Position numbers and translations under genes: made by a program
Notes under the pieces: generated by a model
The model's input: the letters and a program-made list of their open reading frames with translations, nothing else
What the model was told of the DNA's origin: nothing
The model's database searches: none
In this document: piece after piece, positions 53,711 through 63,168 of the stretch
Layout of the letters: each line of letters opens with the position of its first letter
Position numbering within the stretch: the stretch's first letter is position 1
Origin: an uncultured Flavobacteriales bacterium
GTDB lineage: Bacteria > Bacteroidota > Bacteroidia > Flavobacteriales > JBLHRE01
Assembly (NCBI GenBank): GCA_937139155.1
Contig: CAKZPI010000006.1
Location: 1 to 64,000 of the forward strand
Direction: 5' to 3'
DNA length: 64,000 nucleotides

Positions 53711-54342
53711 TTTTTCTTAGCGTAGATTGATTTCTTGTACCAGGCCAATCGCAAGAGGTCCTTTTCGTCTTCACTTAATTCCCATTCAATGTTTCCGCTC
53801 ATTAGCTTTTCTTTTAGCCTTGAAAGAATTATGGCTGCGGAAACCGAAATGTTAAAGCTTTGAGTAAAGCCATACATGGGGATTTTCATTCTAATATCGG
53901 CCATTTCTCTGACCTTTTCGCTGATTCCGGTCATTTCGGTTCCAAAAACAATGGCGGTGGGTTTTTCTATGTTCAATTCATCCAAAAGCACTTGATCCTC
54001 TGATAGGTCGGTAGCTACAATTTGGTAGCCTTGGTTTTTGAGTTTTAATAAACAGGCTTCCGTATTGTTTTCAAGTTCATTGTATTTGATAACATCAACC
54101 CATTTATCGGCCCCCGAGCTTACCTCTGCAGACGGAGAAAATAGGTTTCCATTTTCTATAATGTGTGCATCTTGTACACCAAAGCAATCGCAGGTTCTTA
54201 AAACGGCAGCGGCATTATGGGCTTGGTAAAGGTTTTCCAATACCACCGTTAAATGACGGGTACGGTGGGCCAGAACCTCTTCCATTCTTTGAATTCTTGC
54301 CTCGGTCAATTGCAGGCGCAAAGCGTTTAATTCTTCTTGCAT
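53707..54342 (-). CDS. trmH: tRNA (guanosine-2'-O-)-methyltransferase, SpoU/TrmH family
   Basis: 211 aa SPOUT-fold enzyme that methylates the 2'-OH of a guanosine, typically Gm18, in tRNA with S-adenosylmethionine. Motif 1 is NAAAVLRTCDCFGVQDAH (residues ~43-60); motif 2 is AIVFGTEMTGIS; motif 3 is MKIPMYGFTQSFNISVSAAI. The match to TrmH rather than TrmL or RlmB is by length and motif 1. First gene of the trmH-DUF2461-crtY run. Confidence 0.9.
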   Translation of the reverse strand: MQEELNALRLQLTEARIQRMEEVLAHRTRHLTVVLENLYQAHNAAAVLRTCDCFGVQDAHIIENGNLFSPSAEVSSGADKWVDVIKYNELENNTEACLLKLKNQGYQIVATDLSEDQVLLDELNIEKPTAIVFGTEMTGISEKVREMADIRMKIPMYGFTQSFNISVSAAIILSRLKEKLMSGNIEWELSEDEKDLLRLAWYKKSIYAKKK

Positions 54343-54392
54343 AAGTCAATAGTATATTAAAATGACCGGATTCAAACCTTAGGTGGAAGATT

Positions 54393-55469
54393 TTAAAACC
54401 AATTTTTCCTTTTCATATAAAAATACATGATCAGGCCTAAAATGGCCATGAAACCGAGGGCCCAATAATAACCATAATCCCATGTTAATTCTGGCATGGT
54501 TTGAAAATTCATGCCATATATGCCGGCTACAAAGGTTAGAGGGATGAAAATGGTGGCAATCACGGTAAGTTTTTCCATTACCTTATTCATCCTAAAGCTT
54601 ACCATGTTCATGTATTGATCTAGCAAGTTTGAAGCGGATTCTCGCATAGAGTCTGCTTGATCGTGAATATAGTTTACGTGATCTTGTAAATCGCTATAGT
54701 AGGCTGGGGTATAGGGGGCAAAATCTTGGGGCAAATCGTTGATCAGCTTTCGTACAGCATCTCTTAGCGGAAAAATATACCGTCGAATTTGAATGATTTC
54801 AGCTTTTAGTCCGGTGATTCGAGTTAGTAATTCTTCGGTTGGATTTTTAAGGAGCTCGGCTTCGATGGCTTCAATCTGATCTTGGTAATTAGAAAAAACC
54901 AAATAATACTGGTCTACAACGGCATCTAAAAGCAGGTAAAGTAAATAATCAGAACTTCGGTCTCTAACCTTTCCAATTTTTTCTAGGATTCTTTCCCGCA
55001 AAGGGTTGAAAACATCTCCTTCTTTTTCTTGAAAGGAAACTACGGTTGGGCCTTTCCTGAAAAGACAAATATGTTCAATATCAATACCTTGGTCTTCAGG
55101 GTTTAAGCGTATCATTTTTAGAATGAACAATACCTTGTCGTCGTCAAAATCAACCTTAGGCAGGTGTTCAACATTCATAATGTCTTCAAGCCAGAGGTTG
55201 TGAATGGCAAACTCATCTCCCAAGGCTCGAATCCATTCTTCTTGGTTCAGGGCGTTAAGGTTGTACCAGTTCACGTTAAAGCCCTGAGCTAGCTTTTCAA
55301 GTTTCCCGGTGTTTTTTAACTGAGTTCTAATTATTTCGTCTGAATGGTATTGAATTACATCCAAAGGTTTTTTCAGCTTTTCTGTTTTTCCGGTATAAAT
55401 TAATGAGCCGGGGGCTTTACCAATTTTTTGCCTCCAATTGGCCTTGGGAATTCTAATTTTCTGTACCAT
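54393..55469 (-). CDS. corA: CorA-family Mg2+/Co2+ transporter
   Basis: 358 aa. A long cytoplasmic N-terminal domain (~1-295) is followed by two C-terminal membrane segments: one ending in the GMN signature (YGMNF, G319-M320-N321), the second YYWALGFMAILGLIMYFYM, with a basic end KRKNW. The extracellular loop MPEL matches the family. Forms a pentameric inner-membrane channel for Mg2+. Divergent from the metallopeptidase gene with 45 bp between. Confidence 0.95.
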   Translation of the reverse strand: MVQKIRIPKANWRQKIGKAPGSLIYTGKTEKLKKPLDVIQYHSDEIIRTQLKNTGKLEKLAQGFNVNWYNLNALNQEEWIRALGDEFAIHNLWLEDIMNVEHLPKVDFDDDKVLFILKMIRLNPEDQGIDIEHICLFRKGPTVVSFQEKEGDVFNPLRERILEKIGKVRDRSSDYLLYLLLDAVVDQYYLVFSNYQDQIEAIEAELLKNPTEELLTRITGLKAEIIQIRRYIFPLRDAVRKLINDLPQDFAPYTPAYYSDLQDHVNYIHDQADSMRESASNLLDQYMNMVSFRMNKVMEKLTVIATIFIPLTFVAGIYGMNFQTMPELTWDYGYYWALGFMAILGLIMYFYMKRKNWF

Positions 55470-55514
55470 GCCTAATGTTTTTCGGTATTTTAGCCTTTCG
55501 TAAACACTATTCTT

Positions 55515-57161
55515 ATGAAAAAAATAATCACTCTAAGCTTTGCCTTTGCCATTCTTTTGGCTTGTAAGGAAGAAAAAAAACAGATTCTTCCAAAAGATGT
55601 TCGCATAGATGACCCCGGGCTATCCGATGTTTATATGCCCGTAAAGTTAACGGCTGATCTTTCAGGTTTGACAGAAAGTCAAAAACAAATGATTCCTTTT
55701 TTGATAAAGGCAGCCGATGTTATGGACACCTTGTTTTGGATGGAGGCCTGGCCGGGTTATGATTCCGGGATGATGGATACTCTTCCGCTCAACAAGCAAG
55801 AGTTCATGAAAATTAATTACGGTCCTTGGGATCGGCTCAATGACAATCTTCCTTTCATTGACGGGGTTGAAAGAAAACCGAGTGGAGCAAATTTTTATCC
55901 GATAGACATGTCAAGGCCTGAGTTTGAGCGGTATGAGGACGATTGTAAAACTTCTCAGTACACCCTAATTCGAAGGGATGATGAAGGTGCTTTAACCTGT
56001 GTTTGGTATCATGACGCTTTCGCGGAATATGTGAATCGTGCAGCAAATTATCTTGACAAGGCTGCTGATTTGGCTGAGGAAGCTTCCCTTAAAAAGTACC
56101 TACGATTGAGGGCAGAGGCCTTGAGAACCGACAATTATACGGCTAGCGATATTGCCTGGCTTCAAATGGATGACAATGTGCTTGACATCATCATTGGTCC
56201 CATTGAAAATTATGAGGATCAGAAATATGGTTATAAGGCAGCTCATGAAGCTTATGTCTTGATTAAAGATGTAGAGTGGAGCAATAAATTAAAGCGTTTT
56301 GCGGGTTATTTACCCATGCTTCAAGATAGCCTTCCCGTTCCGGATAAGTATAAAACTGAGAAGCCAGGTGGCAATGCCCAATTGAATGCTTACGATGTAG
56401 TTTACTACGCTGGCGATTGCAACGCAGGATCAAAAACCATTGCGGTAAATCTTCCGAACGACGAAGAATTGCAGATTAACTATGGTACCCGCAGATCTCA
56501 ATTGAAAAATGCAATGCGGGCAAAATTCGACGAGATCTTGGTGCCTATTTCTGAAGTTTTAATTGCTGAAGATCAGCTTGATCACATCACCTTTGATGCC
56601 TTTTTTGAGAATACAATGTTTCATGAGGTGGCCCACGGTTTGGGCATTAAAAATACCGTGAATGGTATGGGTTCAGTGCGCGAGGCCCTTCTTGAGCAAC
56701 ACAGCGCCCTTGAAGAAGGAAAAGCAGATATTTTAGGGCTTTATATGGTTACCCAATTGCATAAAATGGGCGCTTTGGGTGAGAAAGATTTACGCGATAA
56801 TTATGTAACCTTTATGGCTAGTATTTTCCGTTCTGTAAGGTTTGGGGCCTCTTCGGCTCATGGCTTGGCCAATATGATGCGCTTCAATTATTTTATGGAG
56901 AAAGGAGCCTTTACCCGAAACAAAGAAACCGGAAGGTACTCAGTGAATTTTGAGGCCATGGAAATTGCCATGAACGATTTAACCAATTTAATTTTACGCC
57001 TACAAGGTGACGGAGATTATGTGGCGGTTAAGGCCTTATTTGAAGAAAAGGGTAAGGTAGGACCCCAATTGAAAAGTGATTTGATTAGAGCAGGAAATGC
57101 TGGGGTTCCGGTTGATGTTGTTTTTGAGCAGGGATTGGAAGTCTTGGGCCTAAAGGAATAA
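55515..57161 (+). CDS. Zinc metallopeptidase lipoprotein related to M49 dipeptidyl peptidase III/NUDT3-type
   Basis: 548 aa. Lipoprotein signal (FAFAILLAC, Cys at residue 17). The zinc motif HEVAH is at 370-374 (FHEVAHGLG), and EEGKAD at 400-405 supplies the third ligand (Glu of the E[EC]xxAD motif). The context NGMGSVREALLEQHSALEEGKADILGLY matches the M49-like domain of plant NUDT3-type proteins better than canonical DPP III, whose motif is HExxGH. An exported or outer-membrane-anchored peptidase role is inferred. A -7-like box TATTTTAG lies at 55486-55493. Followed by a shared terminator. Confidence 0.85.
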   Translation: MKKIITLSFAFAILLACKEEKKQILPKDVRIDDPGLSDVYMPVKLTADLSGLTESQKQMIPFLIKAADVMDTLFWMEAWPGYDSGMMDTLPLNKQEFMKINYGPWDRLNDNLPFIDGVERKPSGANFYPIDMSRPEFERYEDDCKTSQYTLIRRDDEGALTCVWYHDAFAEYVNRAANYLDKAADLAEEASLKKYLRLRAEALRTDNYTASDIAWLQMDDNVLDIIIGPIENYEDQKYGYKAAHEAYVLIKDVEWSNKLKRFAGYLPMLQDSLPVPDKYKTEKPGGNAQLNAYDVVYYAGDCNAGSKTIAVNLPNDEELQINYGTRRSQLKNAMRAKFDEILVPISEVLIAEDQLDHITFDAFFENTMFHEVAHGLGIKNTVNGMGSVREALLEQHSALEEGKADILGLYMVTQLHKMGALGEKDLRDNYVTFMASIFRSVRFGASSAHGLANMMRFNYFMEKGAFTRNKETGRYSVNFEAMEIAMNDLTNLILRLQGDGDYVAVKALFEEKGKVGPQLKSDLIRAGNAGVPVDVVFEQGLEVLGLKE

Positions 57162-57180
57162 CTCGTTGATACAGACAGAA

Positions 57181-57207
57181 AAAAAGCGGCCTTGTGCCGC
57201 TTTTTTT
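57181..57207. terminator. Bidirectional rho-independent terminator between convergent genes
   Basis: AAAAAGCGGC, loop CTTGT, GCCGCTTTTT: a perfect 10-bp stem with A-run on one side and T-run on the other. It can serve both the peptidase gene (+) and the DUF2911 gene (-). Confidence 0.9.
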
Positions 57208-57222
57208 ATCTATTCCTTTCTT

Positions 57223-58251
57223 TTAAAGGCCTTTAAGGATGTTTTTTAATCTAGGTTTTTGAGCCTCAGGTGCCATAGACAAGGCCTTGGTGTAGTTCTT
57301 CTTTGCCTCCTTGTTTTTTCCCTTGGCCAATTGAGCTTCTGCAAGGCTGTCATATACATTCCAAGACTGAGGGTGCTTCTTGGCGTTCTCTTCAAAAACT
57401 TCAAGGGCATGGTCTAAATACCCGAGGTTCATAAGGGTGTACCCCAAATTGTTCAACTCATTCTCATTGGCGTTGGGTATCAGGGTTTGGAAAATCTTAT
57501 CTGCCTCTGAGTCTTTACCCATTTTCTTTAAAATCAATGCCTTGGTGGTTTGATTGGTGAAATTGCTATTCCATTTCAAGCTTTGGTCTACCAAGGCAAG
57601 GGCCTCATCAAGATCTAGGTTGTTTTGAAGGGCATAGAGAGCAGCTTGGTTCCAGGCGGCCCAACCAAAACGGTTGATTCCAGTAAGTTCATCCTTCATG
57701 TTTTCAAAAACAATCTCATGTACCGGAACGGAAATGGAAATAGGTACTTGAAGTTTTTCCCAGTGAAGAACCAATTGGCATCCATCTGATTCTCTTTTTT
57801 TAAAATCATAGGAAAGCCATTCTCTATGTTCTGAAACTTGTGGGGTAACGGAAACCCTTATTTCGTCATTGACCGATACATAGGCGTAAGAGCCCCAGGC
57901 TTTATGGTCATTTGAGAAGATTACGGTCCATTCACCTTCTTCTGAAGGAATCATGTGCAATCCGTACTTTCCTGCAGGCAGAAGTTTGCCCTCTACTTGA
58001 ATGTCGTGCTCGGTATAAAATACGGTGTTCTCATTGGCGCCTGCCCTCCAGATTTCACCATAAGGCACCAGGCCTCCCCAAATGTCTCGGTTTTTTACTG
58101 CCGGACTCGAATAATCTACCGAGAGGGTTGTGAGACCTATAACTTGCTCTACATAAGCTTTTTGACTTGCTCTTGGAACGGATAAGCTTTGGTTCTGCCC
58201 ATGTGCATAAGCCCCTAGAAAGAGCAATGTAATAAGCGTAAACTTTTTCAT
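57223..58251 (-). CDS. DUF2911 protein with C-terminal TPR repeats
   Basis: 342 aa. Signal peptide 1-18 (ending AHGQ). The DUF2911 domain (~22-175) is recognised by VDYSSPAVKNRDIWGGLVPYGEIWRAGANENT (only partly quoted elsewhere), LPAGKYGLHMIP and WGSYAYV. About four TPR-like units fill residues ~205-340 (LNNLGYTLMNLGYLDHALEVF, NVYDSLAEAQLAKGKNKEA). Probably periplasmic; function not established. Confidence 0.9.
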   Translation of the reverse strand: MKKFTLITLLFLGAYAHGQNQSLSVPRASQKAYVEQVIGLTTLSVDYSSPAVKNRDIWGGLVPYGEIWRAGANENTVFYTEHDIQVEGKLLPAGKYGLHMIPSEEGEWTVIFSNDHKAWGSYAYVSVNDEIRVSVTPQVSEHREWLSYDFKKRESDGCQLVLHWEKLQVPISISVPVHEIVFENMKDELTGINRFGWAAWNQAALYALQNNLDLDEALALVDQSLKWNSNFTNQTTKALILKKMGKDSEADKIFQTLIPNANENELNNLGYTLMNLGYLDHALEVFEENAKKHPQSWNVYDSLAEAQLAKGKNKEAKKNYTKALSMAPEAQKPRLKNILKGL

Positions 58252-58285
58252 AAAGATTCATTTTAGGTTTAGGGAAAAGTTAATC

Positions 58286-58318
58286 AAAAAAAAAGCCCTG
58301 ACCATGGCCAGGGCTTTT
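58286..58318 (-). terminator. Rho-independent terminator of the acidic lipoprotein gene
   Basis: On the minus strand AAAAGCCCTG, 8-nt loop (contains CCATGG), CAGGGCTTTT continuing into a T-run of eight. It lies 24 nt after the stop at 58342. Confidence 0.85.
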
Positions 58319-58341
58319 CAGCCTCTCAAATTAAATTGAGA

Positions 58342-59325
58342 TTATTCTTGTGAAACCAATCCTGTTAGGTCTTGGTCGATTACTGTAATTTGGAAATTAT
58401 CAGATCCACTTCCGTCGCCGGTTAGGATGATGGTATAGGTTAAGCTATTCTGAGTATCCACAACGGCTTGCTCAAGGGCAACCATTTGCTCGTCAGCTGA
58501 AGCTTGTGCTTCAGACTGTAGGTCAGCAATTTGACCTTCAACATCATAAGAGTCTAAACCTTCAACCAATAGGCTGAAATCTGAACTTGATTGAATGTTA
58601 AGGTTGTTCATTTCATCGGTTCCAAGCAATAAGCTAAATACCTGAGAAATTTCAAAGTTGATTCCACTTTCGTTGGCGGCAATAGAAGCTTCTAGTAGAG
58701 ATCCAGTAATAGACTCAGTACCTGTTTCAATGAATTGGATTGATTGATCTTCTTCGCTACCTTCTTCCATTGGGATGGTTACCATTTCACCGAAGGTAAT
58801 TCCCTCCAGGTTCAGGTTTCCAAGGGTAGCAAATCCGAATCCTTCAAGCTCAAGTTGGGCGGTTACTGAACCTGAAGAAGCACTTGCATTGATGATGGTT
58901 ACCAATGTTGGAGTCTCTCCAAGAGTTTCAGTTAAAGCGGCCATGTCTTCTTCAGAAGGCATGTTTTCTTCAATTACCAAAATGGTTCCGTCAACGGTAG
59001 TGGTAATTACCAACATAACTTCTTCTTGAGTTTCTGCAGCCATGGTTTCAGTAGCAACCAATTGGTCATCTACAAAAATCATAAGTTCTTCCGTACCTGG
59101 TTCTACCTCAAAAGCGGTGGTGTACTCAAGACTTGCTAGGTTGCTTACAACTTCATCGTCACCGATGAAAATATCAACAGAACCTGCTGAAGAACCAGTA
59201 AGTCCATTCATAACTACAACTTTCGAAGGAGCATTTGAGCTCGTAAAGCCGTCTTCTTTGGCACAAGAAGTGAAAATAAATGCAGCTGATAAAACAACTG
59301 CGCCATAGGATAGTAAACGTTTCAT
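58342..59325 (-). CDS. Acidic DUF4397-like lipoprotein, 327 aa
   Basis: ATG 59325 gives a lipoprotein signal (SAAFIFTSC, lipidated Cys near residue 23); the frame up to 59394 is rejected. Residues ~35-100 (SKVVVMNGLTGSSAGSVDIF, VSNLASLEYTTAFEVEPG) resemble a DUF4397 beta domain, and a second similar unit starts near TLVTIINASASSGSV. The protein is very acidic (many Glu/Asp, few Lys/Arg), with a helical segment near residues 265-295 (ADLQSEAQASADEQMVALEQ). Function unknown; it is a monocistronic gene with its own promoter and terminator. Confidence 0.78.
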   Translation of the reverse strand: MKRLLSYGAVVLSAAFIFTSCAKEDGFTSSNAPSKVVVMNGLTGSSAGSVDIFIGDDEVVSNLASLEYTTAFEVEPGTEELMIFVDDQLVATETMAAETQEEVMLVITTTVDGTILVIEENMPSEEDMAALTETLGETPTLVTIINASASSGSVTAQLELEGFGFATLGNLNLEGITFGEMVTIPMEEGSEEDQSIQFIETGTESITGSLLEASIAANESGINFEISQVFSLLLGTDEMNNLNIQSSSDFSLLVEGLDSYDVEGQIADLQSEAQASADEQMVALEQAVVDTQNSLTYTIILTGDGSGSDNFQITVIDQDLTGLVSQE

Positions 59326-59363
59326 AATGATTTCTTTAAGCGTTATTAACGTGTGAACGGTCG

Positions 59364-59395
59364 CTAATATACAATGGAATATTTTACTTCCCAAA
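59364..59395 (-). promoter_or_regulatory. Candidate promoter of the acidic lipoprotein gene (-33 and -7)
   Basis: Minus-strand TTTG (59395-59392), 20 nt, TATATTAG (59371-59364; one mismatch to TAnnTTTG), ending 38 nt before the ATG at 59325. Both elements and the spacing fit a Bacteroidota sigma-A promoter. Confidence 0.45.
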
Positions 59396-59476
59396 ATGGG
59401 ATGTCTGTAAAATGATGAAAATCACATTGATAAGTAAAATAATGCAAAATCTATCTCTAAACTGATTCAGGTCAGG

Positions 59477-61882
59477 TTAGAAGGAGTATTTCACACCAAA
59501 ATTTAGGGTTCTAGGAGCAGAAGGTATAATTCCCGGTCCGGGATAGGCGGTGGCCCTACGTGTGAAGTAAGCCTGATTGAATAGGTTGTTCACCCCTAGG
59601 TTTAAAGTAAAGGAGCCCCATTCACCCATTAGGTTGAAGTCTACAATTTGGTAAGAGGGCACAAGACCCACGGTTGCATTGGCAGCGTATTCGGCATTGG
59701 TGGCATCTGTATATTGTTTTCCAACCGAACTCAAAGCCAAACTGGTTCTGAAGTTCTTGTACTTAGCTTCAATTCCGGTTCGTAAGGTGTATTCAGGAAC
59801 CATCTCAACCCGGTTTTGATCAATGCTTGATGCTTGGTCACTTATATACCAGGCACGGGTTATGCCAAGGTTAATAAATGGCTTGATTTCGGTTTTCCAC
59901 GATTTATCAAGGGCTTTGTCCAAACGGATTTGAATCAAGGCTTCCAGACCGCCAGAAAGGGCCTTACCTACATTGGTTCTGTACTGGTAAATTCTTCCCT
60001 GATCATCAACCTGCTGAATCAGCCCTATGCGGTTTGCGTAGTATAGGGCAAATAAGGAGGCATCTATTTGGATAAACTCGCCTTGGTGCCTTAAGCCTAG
60101 ATCTCCGGTAAATCCTCTTTCATCAGATAGGGCTGAGTCAATTCTTAAATTGGGGTTAATAACCCTTAAATCATTGAAGGTGATTCCTCGGTAGTTGTTG
60201 GCAAAGTTGAAATAGAACTCTTGGTTGGGTCTGGGTTTATAGGCCAGTCCAAAGCCGCCCAGAATAAAAGACCTTTTCCGGCTCAAGTCTTCGTCAATTA
60301 CCTGATTCAAAATGGTATCGCCAGCAAGGTCTGTGTTAACCTGACGGTACCAGCCTGAAGATTGGGTAACCAAGTGCTCAGCTCGTACCCCCAGAGTTGC
60401 TGTAAACTTAGGTGAGAAAGCCAATAAGGCTTCATGAAATAGGGCTAGGTTATGACTTGGGAAGTCAAAATCTGATTGATCTGCCTGACCATTCATTATA
60501 TAGGTGAAGTCGGGGTCTGAATTTGCTGAACCTAGGCCTTGTGCACCTGACGACCAGCCTTTATAGACTCTTACGCCAGTAATATGTACGGTTTTAATTT
60601 TTAATATTTCCTGATCGGTTCTGTGTTTAGCTTCCAGACCAAGGTTTCGAAAGTTCCCTTCAATTAAGCTTCGGTAAGAATCAGGATCAACCCTAGAAAC
60701 CGGACCTAGAAAACCCAGAGACTTTCGATTGGCAAGAAGACCGAAGCCTTGAATTTCAACTTGGTGAGAGTCATTGACCTTTTGCTTGTATTTCACGGAA
60801 GCAAGGTTCCAGTTAACGGAGAACCAATTTCGGTTTCGAAGGCTTTGATAGGGGTCTTGTTCAAACTGGCGATCGGTTAAGCCTCCTGCCTGTTGAGTCA
60901 AATAATCCATATGGGTGAATTCTGCCTTTAATTCACCTGTCTTTAGTTTAAATGCATGACTGGTATGGAAATGCTTGGATTCAAAATCTGAATTGGGCCT
61001 AAACCCATTCCCTCGGCTGTATTGGGCATAAGAATAGCTAGTCCATTTCTGGTTTTCAGTGCCCAAACCAATGAATGTGTTTAAATAACCGAAAGAACCA
61101 AGGGTTTGGCTAATTTCAGGAGCAAATCCATTGCTTCCTTTCCCGTCTTTTAACTCAAAATTTAGGAGTCCGCCAAACTGCGGGCCATATTGCAATGAGC
61201 TGGCACCTCGGATGATTTTAATGCGTTTTATGGCTTGGGAAGCCGGATTGTAATACGACTCTGGATAGCCAAGGGCGTCGGCCGCTATGTCATATCCGTT
61301 CTGACGTACATTGTAATAGGCAGTACGGTTTGGGCTTAGTCCTCTACCTCCAATGCCGAGCTGAAGACCCGCCTGATCAGATTCCCAGAAAGTAAGACCC
61401 GCAACTTTTGCAAAAATTTCCCTTGAATTGTTTGAACCAAGGTTTAAGATTTGATTTTCAGGTAAGATGACCTCGTTTTTTCGAGCTGCATTTATGCTAA
61501 GTCCCTCTACCGACGGAAGGTGGGTGAGGTCGTTATACTCTTTCTCTGCAATTACGGTTACCTCGCTTAGTAGGTCTTCTGCCGGATTTAAAAATAGGTC
61601 AATTCGGTTTCCGGTTTGTCCTTCAATGAAAAAGGTATCGGTTTGGTAGGCTACATGACTTACCTGAATATAGATACCTGATGATTGCTCATATTCAATG
61701 TGGAAGTTTCCATTGCCCAATGAAATGGCCAACATATTTCCGGAAAGGTCATAAATGCTGGCAAAGGGAATGGGGTTTCTTGTTTCCTTATCTAAAATTC
61801 TACCTTGGAAATCCTTGGTTTCATCGGCGAAAGCAAAGACATTGATCAGCATGATTCCTATGATAATTCCGAAAGCTTTCAT
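59477..61882 (-). CDS. TonB-dependent outer-membrane receptor, FecA-like
   Basis: 801 aa. Signal peptide 1-19. Residues ~22-110 form a carboxypeptidase-regulatory-like sandwich (GRILDKETRNPIPFASI). The plug domain (~140-240) has LQLGIGGRGLSPNRT and IKRIKIIRGASSLQYGPQFGGLLNF. A 22-strand barrel ends in RTLNFGVKYSF with terminal Phe. It imports a chelate using TonB energy. The imelysin and HTTM genes of the same operon (4-bp ATGA overlap with HTTM) point to iron or another metal-related substrate; this is inferred, as no TonB-box or substrate specificity can be read. Confidence 0.93.
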   Translation of the reverse strand: MKAFGIIIGIMLINVFAFADETKDFQGRILDKETRNPIPFASIYDLSGNMLAISLGNGNFHIEYEQSSGIYIQVSHVAYQTDTFFIEGQTGNRIDLFLNPAEDLLSEVTVIAEKEYNDLTHLPSVEGLSINAARKNEVILPENQILNLGSNNSREIFAKVAGLTFWESDQAGLQLGIGGRGLSPNRTAYYNVRQNGYDIAADALGYPESYYNPASQAIKRIKIIRGASSLQYGPQFGGLLNFELKDGKGSNGFAPEISQTLGSFGYLNTFIGLGTENQKWTSYSYAQYSRGNGFRPNSDFESKHFHTSHAFKLKTGELKAEFTHMDYLTQQAGGLTDRQFEQDPYQSLRNRNWFSVNWNLASVKYKQKVNDSHQVEIQGFGLLANRKSLGFLGPVSRVDPDSYRSLIEGNFRNLGLEAKHRTDQEILKIKTVHITGVRVYKGWSSGAQGLGSANSDPDFTYIMNGQADQSDFDFPSHNLALFHEALLAFSPKFTATLGVRAEHLVTQSSGWYRQVNTDLAGDTILNQVIDEDLSRKRSFILGGFGLAYKPRPNQEFYFNFANNYRGITFNDLRVINPNLRIDSALSDERGFTGDLGLRHQGEFIQIDASLFALYYANRIGLIQQVDDQGRIYQYRTNVGKALSGGLEALIQIRLDKALDKSWKTEIKPFINLGITRAWYISDQASSIDQNRVEMVPEYTLRTGIEAKYKNFRTSLALSSVGKQYTDATNAEYAANATVGLVPSYQIVDFNLMGEWGSFTLNLGVNNLFNQAYFTRRATAYPGPGIIPSAPRTLNFGVKYSF

Positions 61883-63168
61883 GACTTAAATGGAATTACA
61901 AGGTTTTTATTAGGCGTGCTTAAGGGCAGGGCGGCCAAGTCAAGATTAGGTTGAATGAATAGCCTGGACCCATCTCCGTTCAGGCTTACATATGACCGGG
62001 CATATACTTTGGTATTGCCTCCAAATTCTTGGTTCAGAAAGTGGGCAAACTCTAGAATCATGTCAGGCTGAACCGACATTTCTTTGATTTGAAAGGCGTT
62101 TAAATACTCCTCTGGCTCAACAATGCTTCGTTTTCCATTTGGAAATTCAAGCTCAAAATAGGTGAGGCCAGCCTTTTCCGTAAGCATTACCCTCCAGCCA
62201 AATCGGTAGGCGTCTTCGTGCCAAAAAAGGTTACCTCCTTGGAAATATCCCCGCAAGGGAAGCAAAACCTGAACCAGTAAATAAAGGCCAACCCATGTGT
62301 GTTTAGCGGAAGGCAAACGACCATTATTAGATTTCATTGAAATGGGTGAAAGCAGGTTCTGAATCCGTTCTGGACTAAGGAAAATCAAAGCAGTGACCCC
62401 CATAATCAATGGGAATAAGCCGATGGGGAAAAGCAAAGCGGTGAATCCGTGAAAGGTTATTACGGCCGCAAAGGCTATGGGCTTAAAGCGTTTTGACCAA
62501 AGCCAGAAGGGAATGGTTAGGTCATAGAAAATGGCGAAATAGCTAAAAATATAGGCAGTAGGTTTCCAGGCTAACAAAGGACCAACCAGGGGTAGGTCTG
62601 AGTAAGCTGGAAGCCATATGCTAAGGGGTTCTGCATGAAATATCCAATCTGGATTCAATTTGGCCACCCCTGCAAAAACATAGAGAACGGCCACCTGTGC
62701 CTGGAGAATGAAGATGTGCAGAAAAGGAATTTTCTGAATGCGAATCTTAGGAAAAATCAGGGCATCTATTGAGTAATTTCTATGGGCAGGGAGGAAAATG
62801 AGCAAAAAGCCCATGAGGCTCACGAAGTAATAATGATTTAGATAATAGGCCTTATCGGTTAATTCAATGCCCAAAAAGGCGATTAAAAAAAGTACAGCGC
62901 TAAACCGGTAAAGAAATCCAAAGGCAATGCCCAATGCTCCTAGAAAGGCAAGGATGAAGGCAGGGTAGATGAGACTTTCTGGCAACTGTAGGAAGTTGAG
63001 GCCTGAATAAGAAAAATGAAAGGCCGGATCGAGGTAATTTCTTTCAATCCAGCCATTTAAATATATCCTCAGCAGAGAAAAAGCCATGAGCAGCCCAAAG
63101 CATATCCTGAAAAAGGCCAGGGGAGCAATGGAGACGGTGCGACTTAATTTCTCAACCAGGTTTCTCAT
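61879..63168 (-). CDS. HTTM-domain (vitamin-K-dependent gamma-carboxylase-like) membrane protein
   Basis: 429 aa from ATG 63168, which overlaps the imelysin stop by one base (TGATG); an in-frame TTG at 63171 is less likely. About eight or more membrane segments cover residues ~15-290 (for example FRICFGLLMAFSLLRIY, YPAFILAFLGALGIAFGFLY, PIAFAAVITFHGFTALLFPIG), with VAKLNPDWIFHAEPLSIW and FYDLTIPFWLW typical of the HTTM/VKGC superfamily. A soluble C-terminal part (~300-429) follows. The bacterial biochemical role is not established. Middle gene of imelysin-HTTM-TonB receptor. Confidence 0.88.
   Translation of the reverse strand: MRNLVEKLSRTVSIAPLAFFRICFGLLMAFSLLRIYLNGWIERNYLDPAFHFSYSGLNFLQLPESLIYPAFILAFLGALGIAFGFLYRFSAVLFLIAFLGIELTDKAYYLNHYYFVSLMGFLLIFLPAHRNYSIDALIFPKIRIQKIPFLHIFILQAQVAVLYVFAGVAKLNPDWIFHAEPLSIWLPAYSDLPLVGPLLAWKPTAYIFSYFAIFYDLTIPFWLWSKRFKPIAFAAVITFHGFTALLFPIGLFPLIMGVTALIFLSPERIQNLLSPISMKSNNGRLPSAKHTWVGLYLLVQVLLPLRGYFQGGNLFWHEDAYRFGWRVMLTEKAGLTYFELEFPNGKRSIVEPEEYLNAFQIKEMSVQPDMILEFAHFLNQEFGGNTKVYARSYVSLNGDGSRLFIQPNLDLAALPLSTPNKNLVIPFKS

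Noticed and set aside
59326..59394. Longer N-terminus for the acidic lipoprotein
   Set aside because: It lies over the candidate promoter; the lipoprotein signal begins at 59325.
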